A stretch of 64,000 nt of DNA from Amphibacillus sp052055485 (GTDB lineage Bacteria > Bacillota > Bacilli > Bacillales > Amphibacillaceae). This document shows, piece by piece, positions 45,541 to 55,678 of this stretch. The stretch spans positions 1,178,001 through 1,242,000 of the forward strand of contig NZ_CP197171.1 of NCBI RefSeq assembly GCF_052055485.1, read 5' to 3'. Position 1 is the stretch's first letter. Each line of letters begins with the position of its first letter. The notes under the pieces are model-generated. The model searched no databases. It saw nothing but the letters and a program-made list of their open reading frames with translations, and was not told the origin of the DNA. Position numbers and translations under genes: made by a program.

Positions 45541-46890
45541 ATGAAAGATATCATATCTAGTCTCACAATGAAAGAGCTAGAAGAAATAACTTACCGTGCC
45601 TTACAAGAAAGTTTTTCTCAGGTGATGGCAAAAACCCTTCAAGATTTAGATCAGGCAATTGCTTTAGGAAGAGATAAACATAGATTTTACTTAAAAGATA
45701 AGCGAACGCTATCGTTTGAATCTGTTTTTGGCCAAGTGGAGCTAAAGAGGAATTATTATCAAGACAAGGTGACAGGGAAATATGTGTACTTATTAGATCA
45801 ATATTTAGCTTTTGATGGGACAAAAGGAGTGAGTCCAGTCGTGCAAGATTTGGCGATTGAATTGGCTGTAACCGGCGTTTCTTATCGGCAGGCTGGGAAG
45901 GCAATGGAAAAGCTTTTGGGGTATCCTGTCATCAGTCATGAAGGGATCCGTCAACAGCTTTTGCATACGGAAGTGGTTCCAGAAGAGTCTGTCCCCCTTG
46001 AACAAGATGTTTTATTCGTAGAAGTGGATGGCTTAAATACGAAAAGCCAAGAAAAAGGGAAAAAAGGAAGAGAGCTAAAAATAGCGAGTGTCCATCAGGG
46101 ATGGGCGATGAATGGTAAACGAGCGAAACTCATTGAGAAACGTCATTTTATTCATGAAGGCAAATGTCCATTTTGGGAGGAATTTGAGTCTTATCTTATG
46201 AGTACTTATGAATACGATCCAACGAGACAGCACCTCGTTATTAATGGAGATGGAGCGAATTGGATCACGTCTTGTCGAGATTATTTCCAGAAGAACGCTA
46301 CTTTTGTCATTGATCGTTTTCATGTCGCCCGTGATGTACGCCTGATCTTTCGAGGGCATCCAAGATTCCGTTCGATCCAAAAGAAGCTAGCAGCCTATGA
46401 TTGGGAAGGGTTTATGGTGGAATTAAATAGTGCCGTGGGGACGCTTGAAAATGAAAAGAAGGAAGAAGAGTTGGAAGCCTTAATCGCTCAGCTCTCAAAA
46501 TATCCAAAGGCCCTCGGAGATTACCGTAAAAAATTAGAGAAAAAAGGGATAGATACAACCAGTTTTCGCCCAATGGGGAGTGCAGAAGGAACCATGAGTG
46601 TGTTTGCCAGACGACTCAATCACGGTCGTAGCTGGAGTGATAGAGGGCTTGATCGATTCGTCGATGTCATGGTGGCTCTAAAAGACAACCTAGAAATTAA
46701 AACGTTACAGGGCATTCTTGAGCAAACACAAGCACTCACAGAAGCATCCAAAACTGAAAAGCCACCTAAACACTTCGTTGAGAAGCTAAAAAACAGTGCA
46801 ACAGAAGCCACTCGAAATAACTTAGGTTATTTAAAACAAGCGATTGGAGCACCTATCACAGAAGCTTTGAAAGGTTTAAGAGGCATTTAA
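45541..46890 (+). CDS. ISLre2-family transposase, copy A
   Basis: 449 aa, MKDIISSLTMKELEEITY start behind AAAGAGG. Features of the ISLre2 group: VFGQVELKRNYYQDK, LAIELAVTGVSYRQAGKAM, FVEVDGLNTKSQEKGKKGRE (first D), VINGDGANWI (second D) and a C-terminal RGLDRFVDV region. A longer frame from 45424 has no ribosome site. It differs from copy B at many residues and so is an independent isoform, not a recent duplicate. Confidence 0.92.
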   Translation: MKDIISSLTMKELEEITYRALQESFSQVMAKTLQDLDQAIALGRDKHRFYLKDKRTLSFESVFGQVELKRNYYQDKVTGKYVYLLDQYLAFDGTKGVSPVVQDLAIELAVTGVSYRQAGKAMEKLLGYPVISHEGIRQQLLHTEVVPEESVPLEQDVLFVEVDGLNTKSQEKGKKGRELKIASVHQGWAMNGKRAKLIEKRHFIHEGKCPFWEEFESYLMSTYEYDPTRQHLVINGDGANWITSCRDYFQKNATFVIDRFHVARDVRLIFRGHPRFRSIQKKLAAYDWEGFMVELNSAVGTLENEKKEEELEALIAQLSKYPKALGDYRKKLEKKGIDTTSFRPMGSAEGTMSVFARRLNHGRSWSDRGLDRFVDVMVALKDNLEIKTLQGILEQTQALTEASKTEKPPKHFVEKLKNSATEATRNNLGYLKQAIGAPITEALKGLRGI

Positions 46891-47018
46891 AAAATAAAAA
46901 TAGATTTTCTTTTTAAAGGAATACAGGAGTGACAACGCTGCCAAATCATAAGCTAAAAACAATATAAAATAAGGGACATAAAAAAACTCCCACAAATACT
47001 TGACACAATCCAAATCAA

Positions 47019-48645
47019 CAGCTATGAAGAGTAAAAATTTTTCGAGATAAATTCAATGATATACCTCCCAAAAATATGCTGATTAAGTAATAACAACATG
47101 GTAGAATTACTATAATATCAGCATATACAGGAGGTTTTTAATCGTGATAACGAGAAAAGAAAAACGAGAAGCAGAAAAGGATAAAAAGTATTTTTTCGAG
47201 TTCATGAAAATCCAGAATCATTTTTGTAAGGATTTAAATAAGAAATTAAAACAAGTCAAAGATCCAAGGCATCCAAGCTATATTACGTATCACCCAGATG
47301 TTATTTTAATGATGGTTATGATGAAAAATGCAGCGAGTCTAGAGTCGATGCGGGAAATGACAGATGCATTTAATGCAGATAACTGTATAGAAAATCTATC
47401 AAAACTGCTGGGAATAGAAAGCCTGAAAGAGTTACCACACTATGATACGGTGAACGATTTCCTGTCGCGCTTAGATATGAAGGAACTTGAAAACATTCGG
47501 ACTTACATGGTGAAAGAACTCCTCCATAAGAAGTGCTTTTATGATTATCGGATAGACGGTAAATATTGGGGAATCGTCATAGATGGAACCGGACTGTTCA
47601 CCTTTCGAGAAAAGCATTGTGAGCATTGCTTGAAACGGACATATAAGAACGAAGAAACCGGAGAAAATAAGACGATATATATGCATCATGTTTTGGAAGC
47701 AAAGCTCGTAGTTGGAGACATGGTTTTCAGTATAGCATCCGAATTTATTGAGAACGAATCAGAAGATGTAGACAAACAAGATTGTGAACGAAATGCTTTT
47801 TACCGGATGGCGAAGAAGCTAAAAAACACATTTAAACGGCTGCCAATTTGTATGATCGCAGACAGCCTATATGCATGTGAAAACGTCTTTCAGCTATGCG
47901 ACATAAATAAATGGAAGTACTTGATCAGGTTCAAAGAAGGAAGCATTCCATCAGTCATGAGAGAATTTCAGAATCTGAAAGTATGGAAAGACAGCCCTAC
48001 TTATGAAGGGATTTCATGGGTGAATGGCATATCTTACAACGAACGAACGGTGAATGTATTAGAATTTGCGGAAGAAAAGGAGAAGGAGAAAAAAACATTT
48101 ACGTATATGACCAATATCAACGTAGAAAAGAAAAACGCAAAGGGGCTCATTAACGGAGGCAGAAGCCGTTGGAAAATTGAAAATGAAGGATTCAATACAC
48201 AAAAGAATATTCGCTACTACATTCAACACGCGAACAGTCATGAGTATCAAGCGATGAAGAATCACTATCTTCTAACACAAATAACCGACATACTGGTTCA
48301 ACTTTTTGAGAAGGGTTCAAAAATCATGAAGACAGACAAGAAAAGGATAAAGAAAAAGGCCTCTAATCTGTTAAGAGCATTCCAGACTCAAACAATAACA
48401 GAAGAGGACCTCATAGACCTAGAGAAACCTATTCAAGTAAGGTTTACCTAGTAATTAAATTATAGCAAAGGTTGTGATAAGAAAAAAGTTAAAAATGAGT
48501 TATCCACAAAAAATAGCTAAATAACAGGAATTCTGTTCGTTTAGCTTCAAAAAACATGAATACCAATTGGAAAAATATAACAAATGTGGATAAGTTGATT
48601 TTCCAATTTACCTCAGGTTATTGATAGATTTACTCTTCATAGCTG
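47019..48645 (+). mobile_element. Insertion sequence between the ISLre2 copies
   Basis: About 1627 bp. Terminal inverted repeats CAGCTATGAAGAGTAAA (47019) and its complement ending at 48645. CCAAATCAA is present on both sides (47010-47018 and 48646-48654), a 9-bp target duplication. One DDE transposase gene. The family is not certain. Confidence 0.85.
47144..48451 (+). CDS. DDE transposase (IS4-superfamily/unclassified type)
   Basis: 435 aa from a GTG at 47144 after AGGAGGT. An N-terminal helical region, then VIDGTGL (first D), MIADSLYA (second D), YLIRFKEGSIPSVM, and SRWKIENEGFN (catalytic E with the Y(2)R(3)E(6)K-like surround). This pattern is seen in transposases related to IS4/IS1634-type and H-repeat proteins; I cannot place it more closely. 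Frame intact. Confidence 0.85.
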   Translation: MITRKEKREAEKDKKYFFEFMKIQNHFCKDLNKKLKQVKDPRHPSYITYHPDVILMMVMMKNAASLESMREMTDAFNADNCIENLSKLLGIESLKELPHYDTVNDFLSRLDMKELENIRTYMVKELLHKKCFYDYRIDGKYWGIVIDGTGLFTFREKHCEHCLKRTYKNEETGENKTIYMHHVLEAKLVVGDMVFSIASEFIENESEDVDKQDCERNAFYRMAKKLKNTFKRLPICMIADSLYACENVFQLCDINKWKYLIRFKEGSIPSVMREFQNLKVWKDSPTYEGISWVNGISYNERTVNVLEFAEEKEKEKKTFTYMTNINVEKKNAKGLINGGRSRWKIENEGFNTQKNIRYYIQHANSHEYQAMKNHYLLTQITDILVQLFEKGSKIMKTDKKRIKKKASNLLRAFQTQTITEEDLIDLEKPIQVRFT

Positions 48646-48687
48646 CCAAATCAAAGTTAGAGTAAAATGTTTGTGGGAGTAAATTTT

Positions 48688-48735
48688 CCCTGTCATGGGT
48701 GTTAAAGTCGTTAGACTTTAACACCCATGACAGGG
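48688..48735. repeat. 22-bp perfect inverted repeat in ISLre2 copy B
   Basis: Arms 48688-48709 and 48714-48735; loop GTTA. Arms are identical to those in copy A. Confidence 0.85.
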
Positions 48736-48844
48736 GCACCAAGCGAAAGCGCGGTAGTAGATAAGTCGTTTGAGATGAAAAAGAGGACCTTATTTTATAT
48801 AGTTAAGTTTACGACAAACAAAAACTATAGAAAGAGGTCCTCAT

Positions 48845-50194
48845 ATGAAAGATATCATATCTCAGCTGACAATGAAAGAGTTAGAAGAAATAATATACCG
48901 TACCTTACAAGAAAGTTTTTCACAGATGATGTCAAAAATCCTTCAGGAGTTTGATCAGGCGATTGCTTTAGGAAGAGACAAACAAAGATTTTACTTAAAA
49001 GATAAACGTACGTTATCGTTTGAATCTGTTTTTGGACAAGTCGAGCTGAAGAGAAATTATTACCAAGATAAAGTAACAGGGAAATATGTGTACTTATTAG
49101 ATCAATATTTAGCCTTTGATGGAACAAAAGGAATGAGTCCAGTCGTGCAAGATTTGGCGATTGAACTAGCTGTCACAGGTGCTTCCTATCGACAAGCTGG
49201 AAAGGTACTCGAAAGGTTCTTAGGGTATCCTGTCATCAGCCATGAAGGCATCCGTCAACAGCTTTTGAATACGGAAGTGATTCCAGAATCATCTATTCCC
49301 CTTAAACAGGATGTTTTATTCGTTGAAGTGGATGGCTTAAATACAAAGAGCCAAGAGAAAGGGAAAAAAGGAAGAGAACTTAAAATAGCAAGTACCCATC
49401 AAGGATGGGAGATGAATGGCAAGCGAGCGAAACTCATCGAGAAACGTCATTTTATTCATGAAGGCAACGGTCCATTTTGGGAAGCGTTTGAGACCTATCT
49501 GATGACCACTTATGAATATGACCCAACGCGACACCATCTCGTCATCAATGGAGATGGAGCGAATTGGATCACGTCTTGTCGAGACTATTTCCAGAAGAAC
49601 GCTACTTTTGTCATTGATCGTTTTCATGTCGCTCGTGATGTCCGCCTGATCTTTCGAGGGCATCCAAGATCCCGTTCGATCCAAAAGAAGCTAGCTGTTT
49701 ATGATTGGGAAGGGTTTATGGTGGAATTAAATAGTGCAGTGGGGACACTGGAAAATGAAAAGAAGGAAGAAGAGTTGGAAGCCTTAATCGCTCAGCTCTC
49801 AAAGTATCCGAAGGCACTCGGAGATTACCGTAAAAAATTAGAGAGAAAAGGGATAGATATAACCGGTTTTCGCCCAATGGGTAGTGCAGAAGGAACCATG
49901 AGTGTGTTTGCGAGAAGACTCAACCACGGTCGTAGCTGGAGTGATCGAGGGCTTGATAAATTCGTCGATGTCATGGTGGCTCTAAAAGACAATTTAGAGA
50001 TTAAAACGTTACATGGAATCCTTGAGCAAACGCAGGCATTCACTGAAGAGCCCAAAGCTGAAAAGCCACCTAAACACTTCGTTGAGAAGCTGAAAAACAG
50101 TGCGACAGAAGCCACTCGTCAGAATTTAGGTTATTTGAAACAAGCAATGGGGGCTCCTATTACAGAAGCTCTGAAAGGTTTAAGAGGATTTTAA
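48845..50194 (+). CDS. ISLre2-family transposase, copy B
   Basis: 449 aa, same length and motifs as copy A (LFVEVDGLNTKSQEKGKKGR, VINGDGANWIT, RGLDKFVDVMVALKDN). Roughly nine in ten residues agree on reading; differences cluster in the first 50 residues and around the LERFLGYPV region. Ribosome site AAAGAGG. Frame intact. Confidence 0.92.
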   Translation: MKDIISQLTMKELEEIIYRTLQESFSQMMSKILQEFDQAIALGRDKQRFYLKDKRTLSFESVFGQVELKRNYYQDKVTGKYVYLLDQYLAFDGTKGMSPVVQDLAIELAVTGASYRQAGKVLERFLGYPVISHEGIRQQLLNTEVIPESSIPLKQDVLFVEVDGLNTKSQEKGKKGRELKIASTHQGWEMNGKRAKLIEKRHFIHEGNGPFWEAFETYLMTTYEYDPTRHHLVINGDGANWITSCRDYFQKNATFVIDRFHVARDVRLIFRGHPRSRSIQKKLAVYDWEGFMVELNSAVGTLENEKKEEELEALIAQLSKYPKALGDYRKKLERKGIDITGFRPMGSAEGTMSVFARRLNHGRSWSDRGLDKFVDVMVALKDNLEIKTLHGILEQTQAFTEEPKAEKPPKHFVEKLKNSATEATRQNLGYLKQAMGAPITEALKGLRGF

Positions 50195-50320
50195 AAAGTT
50201 AAAATAGCTTTTCTTTTAAAGGAATACAGGAGTGACAACGCTGCCAAATCATAGGCTAAAAACAATATAAAATAAGGGACATAAAAAAACTCCCACAAAT
50301 ACTTGACACAATCAAATCAA

Positions 50321-51227
50321 ACCTGAACTTGACAAACCTAGCACTATCATTCATAATAACTAATTAGCCTCGCATTAAAAATTTGCAAGCGTAAAACGTC
50401 TGGCATCTGCCAAATGTTTTTCAAAAGATTTTGAAACGGAACGCAAGATTAATAAATAAAAGCACAGCTAGAAATGTGTTTAATGAGCAAGACTTATTCA
50501 CACTGGATCGACTAAGGAGTCGTAAGGATATAAGAGAGGTAGGGCTTATATCGTTTAGGTTAAAAACATTCCAGGTGGAGATATCGCGGCAATTTGATAA
50601 ATAGAATGTGATATTACAAAATCACAACTTTTAAAAAATGATTTTACCTTGCAAGTAACAGGGACACTTCTTAATTGGAGTGTCCCTTTCCAATTGCTTA
50701 ACACATTAGCGGTTCCTCATATGGTTTCATTGATTCGCCTACAACAATCCCATTATCTTTCTCAAATATCTCCTCAGGTTTTTCAATCTCTGAATTAAAA
50801 TAGTATTCTCAAGCTTAATGGTGATATATGGTGCAATAACCTTTCGTTAAAACTACTTGTCTACTTTTGATGTTCAACGGCCTTTTTAAATGTGAGCATT
50901 CCAGATACTGATAGCATTGATGATTATTATACCCGGCTTTTGAAGCCGATACTCTATGTTCGTCCTTTAAGCCCCTTCTGCTTTCCTAAGAAAACTGCTT
51001 TTTAGTCCATTCATGGTTTCTCCCTTATTCAATTCATTTTGTATTTTTATGCTTAGAGATTGATCCAAAATCTAATTCGAAATATTATATTCACCGTATT
51101 TTGCGTAAGGCTCTATAACTAAGCGCTTGAACTTAGTCTCCATATAATAAGGTATACTTAGATTGTTCCTGCTCTTGCTGAATGGACTAATTGCAAAACG
51201 TTCTGATGTTTTACCTAAAATCCCCAT
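50321..51227. other. Gene-free region between the IS nest and the beta-glucoside operon
   Basis: About 900 bases without a coding frame. It holds a good hairpin, GGGACACT (50661-50668) / AGTGTCCC (50679-50686) plus TTT, which can stop read-through from the ISs. The rest is probably decayed DNA; no relic could be named. Confidence 0.5.
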
Positions 51228-51256
51228 TTGACAATCAGTTATGAAAGGGTTATTAT
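51228..51256 (+). promoter_or_regulatory. Promoter of the beta-glucoside operon
   Basis: Consensus TTGACA (51228-51233), 17-base spacer, TATTAT (51251-51256), placed 30 bases before the RAT/terminator leader. No clear cre site could be confirmed nearby. Confidence 0.85.
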
Positions 51257-51284
51257 CTAAAATAAGTTAATAAAAATAGAATTC

Positions 51285-51356
51285 GGATTGTCACTGGAAA
51301 CAGGCAACACTGAAAAAATAATCACTAGATGATTACTTTTCGTGTTGCCTTTTTTT
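51285..51356 (+). promoter_or_regulatory. RAT antiterminator site and overlapping terminator 1
   Basis: The RAT element starts GGATTGTCACTGGAAACAGG (51285) and overlaps the left arm of the terminator (GGCAACAC at 51303-51310, GTGTTGCC at 51342-51349, then TTTTTTT). LicT/BglG-type proteins bind the RAT to prevent terminator folding. This makes the operon self-controlled by its own first gene product. Confidence 0.92.
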
Positions 51357-51376
51357 GTGCTTTTAGGAGGGGAAGA

Positions 51377-52210
51377 ATGAAACTATATCAAGTACTAAAT
51401 AATAATGTTGTAACTTCATTAGTAGATGGAAAAGAAATCATTATCATTGGGACTGGTATTGGTTTTCAAAAAAAACAAAATGATATTATAGATGAAAATA
51501 AAATCCAAAGTAAGTTTTATCCAGCTAACAACACTCTTGCCCAACAAACGATTCAGCAATTGGAAGATGTCCCTGAGGAAATCGTAGATATTGTTGCTAA
51601 AATAGTGAAAAAAGCGGAACAGGATGTTGGTACGGAATTAAATAATGGCATCTATTTCACACTTGTAGACCATATTTCTTTCGCATTAGAACGATATAAG
51701 AAACAAAAGGAAATCAAAAATGTGCTACTGTGGGATATAAAAAGACTGTATAAAAAAGAATTTGAGATTGGAAAATATGGAGTTGAGTTACTGAATGAAA
51801 CCTACGATGTCCAGCTTACCGAGGAAGAAGCAGCATTTATAGCGGTACATGTCATGAATGCAGAGTTTAATGTAGGTATTGATATGATGGAATCTATGAC
51901 ACGCATCATTAATGAAGTGGTTAGAATTATTGAATATTATTTCAAAATTGATTTAGATAAAGATAGTTTGTTTTATTTGAGATTGGTCAATCATCTGAAA
52001 TTTTTTGCCCAGAGGGTTTTAAATGGTACCCCTTATGAAGATAGAAAAAATATACTATTTGATGTTATTCGTAATAATTATACTGAACCATTTGCATGCT
52101 CGTGTCAGATAAAAGATTTTATGATGAAGAAATATAATTGTAAGTTGACTGAAGAAGAATTAGTTTATCTAACTGTCCATATTCAAAGATTGATTGATAC
52201 GAATAAATAA
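51377..52210 (+). CDS. licT: LicT/BglG-family transcriptional antiterminator
   Basis: 277 aa. N-terminal CAT RNA-binding domain (MKLYQVLNNNVVTSLVDGKE) followed by two PTS regulation domains with conserved histidines (LVDHISFALER, FIAVHVMNAEF, RLVNHLKFFAQRV, YLTVHIQRL). Phosphorylation by HPr and the partner EII decides RAT binding. I use ATG 51377 after AGGAGGGGA; an upstream ATG at 51329 lies within the terminator. It controls both RAT sites. Confidence 0.95.
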   Translation: MKLYQVLNNNVVTSLVDGKEIIIIGTGIGFQKKQNDIIDENKIQSKFYPANNTLAQQTIQQLEDVPEEIVDIVAKIVKKAEQDVGTELNNGIYFTLVDHISFALERYKKQKEIKNVLLWDIKRLYKKEFEIGKYGVELLNETYDVQLTEEEAAFIAVHVMNAEFNVGIDMMESMTRIINEVVRIIEYYFKIDLDKDSLFYLRLVNHLKFFAQRVLNGTPYEDRKNILFDVIRNNYTEPFACSCQIKDFMMKKYNCKLTEEELVYLTVHIQRLIDTNK

Positions 52211-52211
52211 A

Positions 52212-52283
52212 GGATTGTCACTGGTAATGCAGGCAACACCTAGATGTAGGCTATTAATAGTCTTACCTAGGTGTTTTTTTTAT
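52212..52283 (+). promoter_or_regulatory. RAT antiterminator site and terminator 2, before bglP
   Basis: RAT starting GGATTGTCACTGGTAATGCA (52212) overlaps the terminator arm AACACCTAG (52235-52243), pairing with CTAGGTGTT (52267-52275), then TTTTTTTT. It gives a second antitermination control between licT and bglP. Confidence 0.92.
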
Positions 52284-52314
52284 ACAAAATAATTATAAAT
52301 GGGAGGAAATAGTA

Positions 52315-54189
52315 ATGAAGGACCAAAATCTATATATAAATATTTTAGATAATATTGGAGGTAAAGAAAATATATCAGATATTGCACATTGCATGACTCG
52401 GTTAAGAATCGCCTTAAAGGATACTAAGAAAGTAAATCTAGATGCATTAAATAAATTAGAAGGTACTATGGGAGCGGTTTTAAAAGGGAATCAGGTGCAA
52501 ATCATTATTGGAGACAACATTGCCCAGACCTATAATGAATTCACAGAATTTATCCAGTTTGATGAAAATGCTATTCAAGAAAGTTCAGATAAAACTAAAG
52601 GTAATCTGTTAGAAAAAGGATTAAATAACCTTGCTAGTATCTTTAATCCAATTGTTCCAGCATTAGCAGGTTCCGGGATGCTTAAAGCCTTTTTAGTTAT
52701 CTTTGGGTTAATGGGTATCCTATCCGAACAAAGTGAGACGTATTTTATTCTCAACACTGTATCAGATGCAGTATTTTACTTCTTGCCCGTTTTATTAGCT
52801 TATTCAGCATCAAAAGTCTTTAAATGTAATACCTTTGTAGCGGTAGCGTTGGCAGGAGCCTTGATGCACCCTAATTTTACTGATTTGATGTCAGAAGGGA
52901 CGAGCCAACTTAACTTTATAGGTTTGCCAATTAATTTGATGAGTTACGCTTCAAGTGTTTTACCAGCCGTTTTTGGAGTATGGTTTTTGTCCTATGTTGA
53001 ACGTTTCTTCAACAAAATCATACCGAAAGCTTTTAAAATTGTATTTGTACCAGCATTTACGTTATTAATAGCTGTACCTATTACGTTGATGGTAGTAGGT
53101 CCTGCGGCTACTTATATCAGTGATTACATTAGTAGTGGAATTGGATTTTTAGTAGAAAGTGGGGGTATACTTGCGGGAATTATTTATGGTGGTCTACAGT
53201 CTACTATAGTAGTTGCTGGATTACAACATGGTATACTGCCGTTGCAAATTGATGCAATCGCACGTACAGGTTATAACTTATACTCGCCGATTTCAGGAAA
53301 TAATAACGTTGCTCAAGCTGGTGCTTCCTTTGGTGTATGGCTGAAAAGTAAAAATATTCGAAATAAATCAGTTGCTGCTAGTGCTAGTATTTCTTCTTTG
53401 CTGGGCATTAGTGAACCGGCCGTTTACGGCGTAACGTTAAGATTAAAACGTCCATTCTTAGCAGCTGCTATCGGTGCTGCAACAGGGGGAGCGATTGCCG
53501 GGGGATTTGGAGCACAAGCGTATGCAATTGGTGGTCCATCATTTGTTACACTTCCAATGTTTATTAGTGATACGAATCTTTTTAACGTATTTATTGTAGC
53601 TGGTGCCTTTACTGTTTCTTTCATTGTCGCAGCGATTCTCACCTGTATATTTGGTTTTGAAGAAATTATCGATGATCAGAAGTCAGAAGTAAAAGTAGAA
53701 TCAGAAATCACCGAGGAGGAGTGGGTTGAATTAGCTTCTCCAGTAGAAGGGGAGATCGTTCCGATAGAAGAAGTTGATGATCAAGTTTTTTCTTCTAAAT
53801 CAATTGGAAATGGTGTTGCCATCGAACCAAGTAGTAATAAGGTATACGCTCCGGCTTCAGGTGTTGTTGAACCCGTATTTAAAACACAACATGCGATTGG
53901 AATGAAGACTAATGAAGGAATAGAGGTCTTAATCCATTTAGGCATAGATACAGTGAGACTTGATGGTAAGTACTTTGATACAAAAGTTAAGGAGGGTGAT
54001 AGGATTGAAGCAGGTGATTTGATTTGTGAATATGATTATACAAAAATCAAAGAAGAAGGATTTGCAGCTACAGCCATCATGGTGGTTACTAATAGTAAGG
54101 ATTTTCCGGAATATCATATTGATGATAGAGTAAACACGAGAAGAGAAGAACCTATTATGAAAATAAATATAGAAAGAGGGATAAAATAA
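52315..54189 (+). CDS. bglP: PTS beta-glucoside-specific EIIBCA
   Basis: 624 aa. EIIB domain with the phosphorylated cysteine C26 (DIAHCMTRLRIAL); EIIC membrane domain (about residues 105-455) with ISSLLGISEPAVYGV and other Glc-superfamily hallmarks; EIIA domain at the C-terminus with EVLIHLGIDTV. The chain order B-C-A is that of BglP. It imports and phosphorylates beta-glucosides such as salicin, arbutin or cellobiose-type sugars. Its stop overlaps the bglA start (TAATG). GGGAGGA precedes the ATG. Confidence 0.95.
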   Translation: MKDQNLYINILDNIGGKENISDIAHCMTRLRIALKDTKKVNLDALNKLEGTMGAVLKGNQVQIIIGDNIAQTYNEFTEFIQFDENAIQESSDKTKGNLLEKGLNNLASIFNPIVPALAGSGMLKAFLVIFGLMGILSEQSETYFILNTVSDAVFYFLPVLLAYSASKVFKCNTFVAVALAGALMHPNFTDLMSEGTSQLNFIGLPINLMSYASSVLPAVFGVWFLSYVERFFNKIIPKAFKIVFVPAFTLLIAVPITLMVVGPAATYISDYISSGIGFLVESGGILAGIIYGGLQSTIVVAGLQHGILPLQIDAIARTGYNLYSPISGNNNVAQAGASFGVWLKSKNIRNKSVAASASISSLLGISEPAVYGVTLRLKRPFLAAAIGAATGGAIAGGFGAQAYAIGGPSFVTLPMFISDTNLFNVFIVAGAFTVSFIVAAILTCIFGFEEIIDDQKSEVKVESEITEEEWVELASPVEGEIVPIEEVDDQVFSSKSIGNGVAIEPSSNKVYAPASGVVEPVFKTQHAIGMKTNEGIEVLIHLGIDTVRLDGKYFDTKVKEGDRIEAGDLICEYDYTKIKEEGFAATAIMVVTNSKDFPEYHIDDRVNTRREEPIMKINIERGIK

Positions 54190-55631
54190 TGAATAATGTA
54201 AAATTTCCTAAAGACTTTTTGTGGGGTGGCGCAATTGCTGCTAATCAATGTGAAGGTGCTTGGAATATTGATGGAAAAGGAGCATCTACAGCAGATGTTA
54301 TGACAGCCGGCGATAAGAACACACCAAGAAGAATTACGATGGAGCTAGAAAAAAATACATTTTATCCAAATCATGAAGCCATAGACTTTTACCATAGGTA
54401 TAAAGAAGATGTTGCTTTGTTCGCAGAAATGGGTTTCAAGACACTACGGGTATCGATTGGCTGGTCCCGAATTTTCCCAAATGGAGATGATGATCAACCA
54501 AACGAGAAAGGGTTACAGTTTTACGAAGATCTATTTAAAGAATTGAAGAAATACAATATCGAGCCATTAGTAACACTATGGCATAATGAAACGCCACTAA
54601 ACCTTGTTAAAAAATATAACGGCTGGGCTTCTAGAGAATTAGTTGATTTCTTTACGAAATATTGCGAAACGGTCTTCAACCGATATAAAGGATTAGTGAA
54701 ATATTGGATTACATTTAATGAAATCAATGCACTTATGCGCCCATTAGGAAACTGGAACCATGGAGCTATACTACATGAAGGGACAAAATATTTTATTCAT
54801 CAAAAAGATGACGTCAATATGAGGTTCCAAGCTTTGCATCACCAGTTTGTAGCAAGTGCAAAAGCAGTAAAACTTGCACATGAGATTGATGAAAACTATC
54901 AAGTCGGATGTATGATATGCTATATTACGACCTATCCTTTGACGTGTAACCCAACGGATATTTTAAAAGCACAAAGAGAAGATCGTGTTCTAAACTTATT
55001 CAGTTCAGATGTTCAAGTTTTTGGAAGCTACCCATATTATATCGAAAAATATTTTAAAGAAAACAACATCCAATTTTCAAGAAATGAAGAAGATGAAAAA
55101 ATTCTTAAAGAAGGTACAGTAGATTTCTATTCATTGAGCTACTATATGTCCGTATGTACCAGTGAAGAAAGTAAGGAAGAAAAAGTAGATGGTAATATTA
55201 TGGGTGGATTCAAAAATCCATATTTAAAAACCTCTGATTGGGATTGGCAAATTGATCCTACAGGTCTACGTTGGACGCTACATCATGTTTACGATCGTTA
55301 TCAGATACCTGTTATGGTTACTGAAAATGGTCTAGGTGCAAAAGATAGTATTGAAGAAGATGGTAGTATCCATGATGATTATCGAATCTCATATCTAAGA
55401 GATCATATCATAGAAATGGGTAAAGCAATCGAAGAAGGAGTAGACCTAATTTGTTATACGCCTTGGGGATGCATTGACTTAGTGAGTGTATCTACTGGAG
55501 AAATGGAAAAAAGATATGGCATGATCTATGTAGATAAAGATAATGAAGGAAACGGAACGTTGGAAAGAAAGAAAAAAGACTCTTTCTTCTGGTATAAAAA
55601 AGTAATTGAATCTAACGGAGAATCAATGTAA
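54189..55631 (+). CDS. bglA: 6-phospho-beta-glucosidase (GH1)
   Basis: 480 aa cytoplasmic glycosidase. Motifs: FPKDFLWGGAIAANQ, ITFNEINAL (acid/base region, NE), and VMVTENGLGA (nucleophile E). Length is typical of GH1 phospho-glucosidases. It hydrolyses the phosphorylated sugars delivered by BglP. Start overlaps the bglP stop by one base, so the pair are coupled. Confidence 0.95.
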   Translation: MNNVKFPKDFLWGGAIAANQCEGAWNIDGKGASTADVMTAGDKNTPRRITMELEKNTFYPNHEAIDFYHRYKEDVALFAEMGFKTLRVSIGWSRIFPNGDDDQPNEKGLQFYEDLFKELKKYNIEPLVTLWHNETPLNLVKKYNGWASRELVDFFTKYCETVFNRYKGLVKYWITFNEINALMRPLGNWNHGAILHEGTKYFIHQKDDVNMRFQALHHQFVASAKAVKLAHEIDENYQVGCMICYITTYPLTCNPTDILKAQREDRVLNLFSSDVQVFGSYPYYIEKYFKENNIQFSRNEEDEKILKEGTVDFYSLSYYMSVCTSEESKEEKVDGNIMGGFKNPYLKTSDWDWQIDPTGLRWTLHHVYDRYQIPVMVTENGLGAKDSIEEDGSIHDDYRISYLRDHIIEMGKAIEEGVDLICYTPWGCIDLVSVSTGEMEKRYGMIYVDKDNEGNGTLERKKKDSFFWYKKVIESNGESM

Positions 55632-55678
55632 ATCAATACAATAATTGTTTAAGAAAATTTTTATAAAAGATTATTGAT

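Larger units (their letters stand above)
45352..47010 (+). mobile_element. ISLre2-family insertion sequence, copy A
   Basis: About 1659 bp. Both ends share TTTGTGGGAGT as inverted repeats. CAAATCAA occurs immediately outside the left end (45344-45351) and right end (47011-47018), consistent with an 8-bp target duplication. It carries one transposase and a strong internal hairpin at 45385-45432. Confidence 0.85.
48655..50312 (+). mobile_element. ISLre2-family insertion sequence, copy B
   Basis: About 1658 bp, nearly the same size as copy A, with the same ends (TTTGTGGGAGT inverted). CAAATCAA flanks it at 48647-48654 and 50313-50320. Its transposase is intact. Confidence 0.85.

Noticed and set aside
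51170..51227. cre-like sequence near TTGCAAAACGTTCTGA upstream of licT
   Set aside because: One base too many between the conserved halves; not convincing as a CcpA site.
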